DNA of 64,000 nucleotides. Source: Mytilus trossulus (taxonomy: Eukaryota > Mollusca > Bivalvia > Mytilida > Mytilidae). The notes below the pieces were generated by a model that saw only the letters and a list, made by a program, of their open reading frames with translations, searched no databases and had not been told where the DNA came from. Numbering within the stretch: the first letter of the stretch is position 1; the number at the start of each line of letters is the position of its first letter. The position numbers were made by a program, and so were the translations under genes. Positions 21,715-32,600 of the stretch are shown piece by piece. The stretch is from assembly GCF_036588685.1 (NCBI RefSeq), contig NC_086384.1, positions 12,786,195-12,850,194 on the forward strand, in the 5' to 3' direction.

Positions 21715-21800
21715 TGAACAGGAATAAGAATAAGAATACTTTATTAATCCAATTATGGACCCTTGCGGGTTTTAAATTTCATACAATGATTACAATGATT
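21715..21800 (-). repeat. Possible retroposon 3' end
   Basis: On the minus strand 'ggattaataaagtattctta' followed by an (ATTCTT)n-like tail resembles the 3' end of a LINE or SINE. The evidence is weak, as no coding part adjoins it. Confidence 0.35.
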
Positions 21801-22720
21801 TGTTATAACAATGAAATAATAACATGAAATACATGACAATAGAACACTGAACAGTTATTGCATGCACATGGAATAGAAAGTAATATGGGAGACAATCAAT
21901 TTCTGTAAGGATTATTCCCCTTTAAACAGATATGGTGTTTTGAGTTGCATACAAATGATATGCAGCCCTAACTGATTAGATATAAGGGTATTTTTCTCCC
22001 ATGTACACACAGCAACCAATTACTAGATATTTATGTATATAATTATATTTTTTGACAATTGCAGGAATATGATAAGCACCTTAGAGTTTTACTGCAGTTT
22101 GTTTATAAGCATTTACATATTAATAGAAGAAATATGCATACACATAGAGAAATGTGCACTTAAATTAAATTTTTGAATTTAAAATATATATATAGATAAA
22201 CTAAAACAAAAAATAATAAAAACAAATAAAAACAAAACATATATATGTTATGACATTGTTTATAACAAAGTTTCCAGTGTAACTTCTGTTAATGGGTGGA
22301 ACAAATATATGTTGACAATCAGAGTTACCGTGAAATAATATTAATTCAGAAACAGATTTCCCCCATAAAAATGATTTGATTGGTAGTGACGAAAAAAACT
22401 ATTAACTTTGCGCGAATTTTTGGGCTTTGGATTCAGACAAAACAAGATATACAAGATATACCCTCAGGATATACCCTTTAGTTTTTGAAGTTAGAATTAG
22501 TTCCTCCTTAAGTTTAATATCTGAAATCAATACTTAATAATCATAATCAATTTAACTATTGTCAGTTTCATGAGTTGTCTTAATTTTGTATGCCATAACC
22601 ATTTAATGTAAAAAGTAAAAACACGAAATACTGAACTTTGAGGAAAATTCAAACAGGGAAAGTCCAAATTCAAAAGGCAAAAACAAAAGTCCAAATTAAC
22701 ACATCAAATTCAAAAACACA
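21800..22720. other. AT-rich stretch, no gene seen
   Basis: Low-complexity A-rich runs near 22200-22240 and 22615-22725. No exon, repeat copy or RNA structure was recognised. Confidence 0.4.
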
Positions 22721-22726
22721 ATAAAT

Positions 22727-23576
22727 GTGTTTGTGCTCAGTAATAAAAGTAAAAATGTACCAAAACATATTTTTAATATAATATTTTCAATGTACTCCAA
22801 TACAACAAGTAGAATTAAATTTTCTAATGGTCTTAGTCCATCGTTTGAATCAAACTGTGGTGTTAAACAAGGAGATGTATTGAGTCCTCTTCTCTTTAAT
22901 TTTTTTTATAAACGACATACTTAAAGACTTGGAAAATATCAATGCAGATCCAGTTGTAGTTGGTGATGTTTCATTAAATGCACTTTTGTATGCAGATGAT
23001 ATTGTATTATTATCTGATAGCAAAGAGGGTTTGCAAAATTGTCTCAATACATTAAGTAATTATTGTTCTTCTTGGAAATTGCAAGTCAATACAGAGAAAT
23101 CAAAAGTAATGGTTTTTAATTCAAACGGAAAGTCTTTTCTGAACGAATTTTATTATAATGGCAAATCCTTAGAGACAGTTAATACTTATTGTTACTTGGG
23201 TATAAATATTAGATATAATGGCAGTTTTAATGTCGCCATCACTTCGCTTATGGAAAAAGCTAGGAAAGCGTATTTTAAAATAAAGAAAACAATAGGATTA
23301 GATAACCCTTGTAAACTTCTGGAAAAACTTTTTGATTCCTTAGTAGCCCCTATTCTCCTTTATTGTAGTGAAATCTGGGGGATTATTTCGACATTTAAAG
23401 ACAGTGATGCCTACGAAAAGTTGCATATAAAATTTATTAAAGAAATCTTGGGAGTACACTGTAAGGCCTCGAATGATGCATGTCGTTCCGAACTTGCAAG
23501 ACTGCCACGCGGGTACGTTAAGGCTGTTTCAAATTATAATTCCTTTAAAATTCTATCAAATCGCTATCTATTCTAA
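22727..23576 (+). pseudogene. Non-LTR retrotransposon reverse transcriptase fragment
   Basis: Two frames join at a T-run near 22900-22915. The first gives 'SNCGVKQGDVLSPLLFNFF', the second continues with 'ALLYADDIVLLSDS', the RT active site (YADD), then 'LNTLSNYCSSWKLQVNTEKS', 'YCYLGINI' and 'ARLPRGYVKAV'. This is the palm and C-terminal part of a LINE-type reverse transcriptase. The endonuclease and fingers are missing, so it is 5'-truncated and frameshifted. The fragment at 41640-42420 carries a matching 3' portion of a similar element. Confidence 0.9.
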
Positions 23577-23579
23577 ATA

Positions 23580-24950
23580 TTGCTGAAAATCGTTTTATTG
23601 GACATTCGAGGCATTCATATATGGGTGATATCAATTCAAAAGATTCTAAAATTTCATTTTTTTCTACTTTCACTTTCATGGGAATTTCCCCGTAGCTGTC
23701 ACGTGACTTATTTGATATAAATAAATCTCTGCACCTTTAAATGATTTGCACAACCTTTTATCTTCATATTTATACAGTAAACTTTGGATGTATCAACTCT
23801 TTTCTTTATATATTTTCAGGAAATTGCTGGCGATAACAGTGCTGACAGCGTGAATGAATGTAAAAACGTAGTTTAATAGGCCGGAGGTTGAATTTCTACA
23901 AATTCTACACCTTTCAAGGATGATAATGTTCTACGACAAAATGAGACAACCAAGCGCCAGATGTGTTGCAATTGTCCCATAAATTCTGAAAAGATTGGTT
24001 ATCTGTACAAGTCTAGACGTTTCCGATAAAAGGTTGAACAGATCGAAAATAAAAAACTAGATAACATTTCCGACAAGGTCGTCATTGTTTACAAACGCTC
24101 GAGTGATCCAGGAGAAAGAGCAAAGGGAAATAATCGATAATAAAGTATTTTTGGCGCAAATTTTTCAAATAGTATTAACTATTACTAGTTCATTTTTCTC
24201 ACTTATTAGTGTTCAATAAATATATAGAATATTAAAACATGGATAATTGTTTATTGTTAATTATTAGCACTTATATTTATATAAAATAAAAAAGGGGGGA
24301 GGGAGCAGTTCTGTGTTTTATCTCAAGTATTTTGTACATCTCAGAATACCGTACACAGCAGACAAAAGTTTTAACTTACCTTATTAAAAACCATCACTCT
24401 TTTTTTAATTTCCAAACAAGAAGAAAAGTTGGCATTTGCTCATAAAATACTTTACTGTCCATGTCTTTGTCCATTGAAGGATCCCATAAATTGGTCCCAT
24501 GGTAACATAAGAAAGAAAAAAAACTCCTCACTATTAAAAATGCATTTTTTTCCATGTTTTTTTTTAATGTTATTTCATCAGTTATGTAGTCGAAATCTTT
24601 TTTTTTGTTGGTTATTTTTTTCCTGAAATATTTCTTTATAAAATAATCTTTTTTCACTTTGAAAATCTCAATCCACACTTCTCATAATTTAAGAAAAATT
24701 ATGTACAGCTTGCCATCATTTTATGAACACCCTGAAAATATTTATTTCATTTATTAACTTTCTTTTTCTGCATTACTGATCTTTACTGCATACCACTTCC
24801 TTTCCTGATTTTTCCTGATAAGAAGAATGAGTTAACAAGAATTTTTATCAATCTAGTTTATTAGACAACATCAATGAATACAACATGAAGCAAAAGTCAT
24901 AGTAACAGTTATATTCAAGAACATTTTTCTATTTAATAATTATTTTTGAC
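23580..24950. other. Upstream region of the 11-exon gene, no exon identified
   Basis: AT-rich, including 'aaaaaaggggggagggagca' near 24290. Short frames at 24394-24678 (-) and 24429-24626 (+) are low-complexity. The promoter or an untranslated first exon of the downstream gene may lie here, but I cannot place it. Confidence 0.35.
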
Positions 24951-24957
24951 ATTTACA

Positions 24958-26659
24958 ATGAACATCTGCAATTTTGCAAAAGTGATTATTTCAAGGTCAA
25001 CAAAAGATTCCACATCTATCAACTATTTCAATAACCCACATAGCAGATCGGAGCAAAATACTTTGACCCCTGTATATAATTCATCTTTATCACTGAAACA
25101 GCGCCATGAAAACTATTCTCTATTTATGCATAAATATCCATCTATGCAAATCAACAATTTTAAGTTATATTGTCAAAAAACAGCAAGGATTCAGGAGTAT
25201 GTAACAAATGCAAAATACTATGAAAACAGAAATCAAGGTGGAGAAAGGGAGACATTTATTAACCATTTTAAATTAATTCAATGGTTGAAAATTTCTGAAA
25301 CAGAACGCAAACAGCACAAACTAGAAAACTGTATGCCTTGTAACACCACACATATAGAAATTTCTAAAATTCATAAATCTGTCTCAGAGACGTCCATTCA
25401 AATCTTGAATTTAAGTGAACAGATAGTAGAAAATGTTTCATCTATATTACCAACTAGCACAGCAACAAAAGGTAAAAAGACAGCACAAGCTTTAATTAAT
25501 GTCTTAAATCCATTGTTTGAAAACCAGTTCCAAAAATCTTTTGAAAAATCTGCTGCAGAAGCATTACATTTATCACCTATTGAGAAATCAGCTGATAAAA
25601 ATAAAAAAGAACTAACTTTACTGAAGAAAAACAAAACCCAAATTATTGAAGCTATAAGTGTCAATGACAGAGATGTTGAGAATTTCCTAGCTTCAGGAAA
25701 GTCATTTAGACAACATGATCGAGAGAGAATGCATCTGTTCGAGAGCAAGGCGAATGCTGAGGAAGAAACCAAAAAAAGACTGGAAAAGGAACAAAAGGGT
25801 CAAGTTGTCCTTAAGAAACATCATGGAAACTTTTCGAATTATACCTTTAACAAAGATGAGTTCCTTGTAGAGATTAAGTCTTTAATGGAAAAAGGTATTG
25901 TTAATTGGACAAGACTAGGGAAAAAATATGACGTCACAAACAAGATAACAGGAAACAAGCCCCAAAATGCTGGCCAAGTTTTATTTATGTTTGCCAAAGC
26001 AAATGGAATAGATATAATGTCTTTTAATAAACATAAAGCAGTTTCAGGCAGGGATATCTTAAGGAGGGTGAGAAGACCAAAGAAAAAGATAATGAAAAAA
26101 TTATCTATTCCAACACCAAGATCATCAAAGAAATTTAAAGAAGTTATCAAACAAAAACTTGCTGATGGTACAATCTATCTTGGAAACCGAATTGCCCCGA
26201 AAACGGTTATTTCAAGTTGTATAAGTAAAGAGGGAAATCTGACGGAAAATAAAGTAATTGTTTACAGTCGAATCATTGGGTTACAAAAAATCATCTTAAG
26301 TGAATTATCCCGTCTTCAGAAATCAGGGATTTTGTTAGTACATACTGATGAATATTACGACACTTTGACAGAGGATAAGATAAGACAAAGATTACAATTT
26401 CTAGGGGAGGAAACGAGCGTTAGCTGTCAAGATATGAGACTGAAGTTAAAAAATATTGAGAGAACCTTCAAATTGAAAATGTGGCATGACCACTCTGATA
26501 TTTTGAACCACTCCTTTGTCAATTTTATGACCACAATCATGTATGATGCAGCCAATTTCATGACAGACAATGAATATCAAACACTAGCAAGGACAACATC
26601 ATCAACCAATGTACAGTCTATTGTAGAGAAACCCCAGTTATACATACTTGGGAGATCAG
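24958..26659 (+). CDS. Unknown protein exon 1
   Basis: 567 codons plus one base, donor 'tcag/gtaaat'. Starts at 'MNICNFAKVIISRSTKD'; the four codons before it open with TTG, not ATG. Contains 'ENCMPCNT' (Cys pair), a Lys/Glu-rich coiled stretch (about 255-285, 'EEETKKRLEKEQKG'), a basic patch 'RRVRRPKKKIMKK', and 'LLVHTDEYYDTLTEDKIRQR' before 'MWHDHSDILNHSF'. Minus-strand frames inside it are shadows. Confidence 0.8.
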
Positions 26660-29600
26660 GTAAATTGATAAATATATATATCTATATAACAATAATAACT
26701 TAAGTAATAATAAGTTATAACAAATGACAAAAACTAGGCTTGGAACAATATAAACAAGAATGTGTTCATAGTACAAGGATGCCCGACTTGCACGATCATT
26801 TTCTTTGTTCGGTTCACTTTGAAAAACTCCAATTTGGCATAAGAAATACCTCAACCAAAAACATTAACATGGTCGAACAGTTGCAAAAACCAGAAAACAT
26901 AGTGCCCATAAATGGGGCAAAAGGTTAACCAGAACTAAAAGGCCAAACAAATTAGTGAAGGAATCAATATTTAACAATTTCATAATATTAAGGAGTGGGT
27001 ATCAATGAAACCTGTGACTCAATTCATATTCAAAATGTAGCAAAAGATATTCATAAAAAAAAGTATTAAAAAAATGTTTGAATGAAATTATCTCCCCTTA
27101 TCAGGACAATAAAATGAAAACAGATAGCTATTATAAAGTCCACAAGATTTCTCTATTTCACAAAAAAAAAAGTTGTCACTTTGCAATAACTATAATCCTT
27201 GCGTGCAAATAAAAATACAATGTACCAAATTGGAAGTTTGAGAAAAAAATCCATATGATCTTACATTTTTTTAAGTATTGTTGATATACTTTTTTCATAC
27301 AAAATATACATATTTTCTTACAATTGCCAAATTAATATAACATATGGGTCTATACAACTATTGAATGGAAACCCTGATATCAAAACAGGCATTACATTTT
27401 TAAATACAAAAAAAATAATTCCTAATGAATATAAAAAAACAAAATGCTTTCAATTCTTAAAATAAAATCTCACCAAGGATGTACTTGGGTGAAATTAAAT
27501 AAATTAAGAATTTAAAATTGATACTTTTACCCAAAAGAGCATCAGATCAGGATCAGGATTAAAATGAGCTAAAATATTGAAAGCTCTTAAAATATGGCGG
27601 TATAAGACAGACTCGGATTTTTACATTATTTGGGTCTAAAATCCAAAGAAAGAAAAACAATTGTCTGCTTAAATTTTGGAAAATAACTTTTATGAGCTAT
27701 CAAGTCTTACATATATATATATAAATATGAAAAAAATAATGTGTCTTATTTGGCAAAATAGTTTAGATAGTATTGTAGGGAAAACACCAAGGTGTCTTGA
27801 ACATCTGAAACAGATTCAAAAACCTCACCCAAGTTCATCCTTAATACAATAAATTATTTATATAAAAAACAAAAACATTGTGCAGAAAAACATCATGTTT
27901 TTAGGTGTTTCTTTTCCTAATTTACTGACCTCTACAAACAATAATATAAATGAAATGCAAATTTCTTATAAACAACAACATTGCATGAATGCAACACCTT
28001 TAATAAATATTTCAATCTATTCATATATGTGACCAACGATATGTTTCAAAATTTACATGATTTATGAATTTTAAGGTATCAAAAACAGTTTACATACAAT
28101 GCATTAAAGTTAATTTACACACCTTAGTTACATAGTCATGATAGTCATCAGTACAAATAAAGTGAAATACTTCTAATAATTTAAAAAATTACAATTTTTC
28201 ATGTTTCAGCAAGCAAAGATATTGACCAGATAAGTTACACTGAAGCAAGGATTGAAGACCTAAAACAATTGACAAACAAAATAAGGTACGGAGACGTAGA
28301 CCTAGTTTTCAAACTTAGACTTTTCAGTGGTGATGGACCAGCCAGGCAATTTGAGGCAGGACAACAGAGAGGGGGAAACTATAGCTGTATTTGCGGTGTA
28401 GAAAGTAAAAGCCACATGAATTTGGAATGCTGCTATCAAATGACGCCCCTAGATCTTGAGGATAGAAGAAAACTTGTTGTTGAGGGTTCCTGCTGGAGGA
28501 AAATTAAGGACGGAATAATAAATCCATTTCAAAACTTAAAAAAGGAAGAATTAATTGATGAGCTTGAAGAAAGGGGGGTTGATACTTTTCATATGAATTT
28601 AAAGTCAAGATTACAGGAAGAGTTAACCTCAGTACTCCATGGAATATGTAGACCCCCTGCGTTACTAATGACACAACCCGATAAAACATCAACAGAAATG
28701 AATATTGAAGGCTATGAAGTAATGCCCTGTGAACCATTACATGATATATGTAACATCGTACAAAACATAATTACTGAACTTCCCCACCATGTAGAAAATA
28801 AAGAAACAAAAGCTGAATTAGAAAATTTTTGTTCAAAGACCATTGGGGATAAAAATCAAATTAAGGGTTCTGACGCAAGGCATTTTGCTATACAACTAGC
28901 TCAATATGTATCAACTGAACAACAGCATAATAAAATTTCTGAAGATACAGTTAACCTTATTCAAGTATTAGTTGAAATAATCAACATTGCATACAGCTCA
29001 GAGGAGAAAAGATCACCACGGCAGATACTACGGTTGTATAACCTTACTTTTTTATTTGGAGTATTAACAAAATCTGTAATAGGAACACCAGTGAAAATAA
29101 CCACCAGAAAACTGTACGGTTGCCATTTCCACAGTTTAGTTGTTCATTTACCAGAAGTGTACCGGATTATAAATACAAAATCAATTTTATGTGAACAGGA
29201 AGAACGATCATTTGGAAGCTTAAGGAGAATCGCGGAAACTACAACTAATAGGAAACCCGGTTGGATAATAGACAACACAATAATACGATACAATGCGCAA
29301 CAGAAAAGTGATGATAGATGCGACTCATTTGCAAAGCAAGACTCAACCATCAGTCGTCAAGCTAAGCGTCTACCACACAGGAAAAATACAATCTTCACAA
29401 AGAAACTGCTATCAGGAAAATCATCAGTTGTCCAATCTCATTTGGCAAGAATAGCAGATTTCATTATCCCTGGTGATCAGATCTGGTGGCATTATGATGG
29501 TGAAAATGTTGTATTCCACGACAGCATTGATGAACCAAACTTCAGACTGGAGGGTCCTCCACTGTCAAATTACCGTTCAACGTCACTGAAAAAAGAAATA

Positions 29601-32600
29601 ACTAGTGTAAATAGAATCTGGGAAAGCTGTATTGCATCAGTCAAATTACAGAAACTCATTGTACCAATACTAAGACTAAAAACTAGGGAGAATGGAAAGC
29701 TTGTTTTCCTTGACACACAGATCAGATCAGGTGTGTATAATTCTTTTATAAAATATAGAGTGCTTAAACATCAATTATGTATAAAGTATATAAAAAAATT
29801 GTTTACATAAATTGTAAAACTTGCTACATAATTGTCAAAAGTTAAAAATAGTAGACTGATGTCCAGAAAACCATGAGATATGAATATTGTTATTTGACAT
29901 ATTATTTAGAAAGATCATATCCTAAGGAACATATGTACCAAAAAGCTTCAAGCTGATATTGCTTAAACTCAACCATTTACCATTACCAAATAATTTAGCC
30001 AAATACAGGACTGTAAGGCAAAAAGAGCAGAGACTGGAAAACTTAAGTTTTTTTAACATTTCCAATTTTTTTTTTATCACTTTCAAAGTTAGAAACCTTG
30101 GAGTCATGCTAATTAATTGGGTGGTTACTAGTAATATTTTGCAAAAACAGAACATCTTTCTTTTGAAAGAAGATTTTAAAAAACATGAATTCTCATTTTT
30201 TTCAGCAGCAGTAAAATCCGTTGCAAAAATTAGCAAAGAAAAAGCAAAAATACCACCGAAGAAACCTAATGGTAAGCCAGATATACAAGAGTAATGATCA
30301 AAATGCTTTGAACTTTACAAGAATGTGACTACAACTTATCAATATAAAAACCCTACATAAAATACTTTTAATTTTTACAGATGTAAAGGTTGAAAAATTG
30401 ACTGATTAAAAAACAACCCCATGTTAACTGTTTAATTCATACCATTAATTGTTTGATTATTCCTTTTTATCAAAATTCTGCATTCTTGATGTCACATCAA
30501 TAATATTTGCTACATATGTCCGCTGAAACATAAGGGTAAGCATTAGTAATTATGAAAAGCATATTTGGTAAAGTTCTTCAACACTGAACTAAGTAATAAA
30601 CATGTTCTGTTGTTCATTCTTTTTATATCATGATTGCTTGTGTTATTTTTTAAGTGAAAAAATATTCGATCTGCCTCCATTTTTTCAGATGACATATTGG
30701 GTGACCTCTCCACAACAGAGGAACCAATCATTCAAGGTAATTTATAGACATAAGAATAAACTATAACCATGGATAAGACATGTAAGAGACTGGAGTGAAT
30801 TGAAACAACACACTTAAAATCTGTATGAGAACAGTAGTCTATATTTCACTCTGTCAAAGTTTTCTATGAAATCTTTGTGTAAGGAAGCATGAAAGTGAGA
30901 TAAATGTGAGCCAAAATTTGTTCCTGTGAAAACAGTTCCAGGGGAACTTATAACCAGGAAATATGTCCTGGGAGAACTTTTTTCGTAGACAATTTCTATA
31001 TAATTTGTTCCATCTCAATTTAGTAAGTTGCACACTTTACCTTGTGAAATAACTTGGTGAAATTTGTTCCTTACCTTGTAATTTACAAAACTCACAGCTA
31101 AATCAATATGTTTATCAAATTTCTAAATTACAGCCAAATGTATTGAATGTGTAGGTAAAGGTAATATGTTTAGTTAGCTTGCTTGCTAGCTGTACCACAA
31201 AGTCATTATTCATTTATTATGTCTGGTAAAATACCCTCCTTTAAGAGTAGACGAGTCCTGGGGATAACCAACTGAATAGAAAAATGTGATAATATGCACG
31301 TTATTGTTCATGACTGACAAACATGAATGGAATTCATTGGTAAAACGTTTCATTTTCTAATTATTAAATAGGTTTTTGATTTGTGTCAAAACTGGGTTGC
31401 CGACTAAGAACCTTAAAATAAAAGTTGGTTTTTACCAGTTTTAAGTTGTTTTTTTTCCCCTCCAGATAAAGAACAGGAAGTTGAAGAACCTGCATTAATT
31501 CCTCATGACCAGGAAAGCTGCAGCAATCAGGAGGAACAAACATCAATTCTCAGTGATATATTGCCAGGTATCTACTGAAATAGATATTAGATAACAATTC
31601 ATGTATACATTTATTGCCATGGAAACATAAAATCAGCAGAAAAATGGTGGAATTTAATTTTTTTCAACTAATTTAGTAGTTTCACTTAATCAACCTACTG
31701 AAATCTGGAATAAAATAGTTATTAAATCAATTGTACAAAATAAGACTCAATACTTCCTTTTTTAATGTTTAGAATAAAATGATTTGCTGAGCCCAGCCTG
31801 CTACTACCCTAGAGATTGAACCCTGAACTGTTGGGATCAATTTTGACACACTATTTTTTGCATCATTCTGTCTAAATTTCGAATGTGATCACATTTTTGA
31901 CATAACAGAGTTTTTTGACACAAATAACTTTTTTTTTTCTTTTTACATTTATTGGAATTTATTTAAATTGCATCACATTTTTATCTTTTAAATACATGAA
32001 TCATGCACAACTGCAGAACTTGAAAAGCTAAACAGCATATTTGAATTTAAAATAATTGGTTGAAACATTCTGGCATTTCATATGTTGACAACTGTGCACA
32101 CAACTATTGTACTTTATAGATTAATAACAAAAGTTTTCCATTGAAAACACAGAAACATAAATTTAAAATAGGTGCATTAACATTTCAGAGCAGAACAAAT
32201 GCCCACCTATACAAGAAAGTGGCAAGAATACAGTCACACTGACAGCTGAAGTTCATGCTTTTGGTAAGTTTTGTATATACCAGGAAGGTTAACAAACATT
32301 GTTTTAATCCTATACTTACAAATTTATACTGATAGCAAATATACTGCAACAATGGACAAGGATAAATACTAGGCCAGGATTTGAACCTGGAACCTCCTCA
32401 ACTTTGTTGAGTTGCTCTTCCATCTGAGCTACCTAGTTTTGTATTAGGAACAAATTTACCTATCTATACACCTGATGTAACTTTAGTATGTTTTTTCTAT
32501 TAAAAACAAAGTTACAATATATACTTAAAAGTTTTTTAAAAAAATAATATTTTTGTATATACAATCATTGCAAATCTGACTAAAACTGTAACAATACTTT

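Noticed and set aside
25398-26150. Two minus-strand frames of 124 and 103 codons
   Set aside because: They are shadows of the large exon 1 of the unknown gene.
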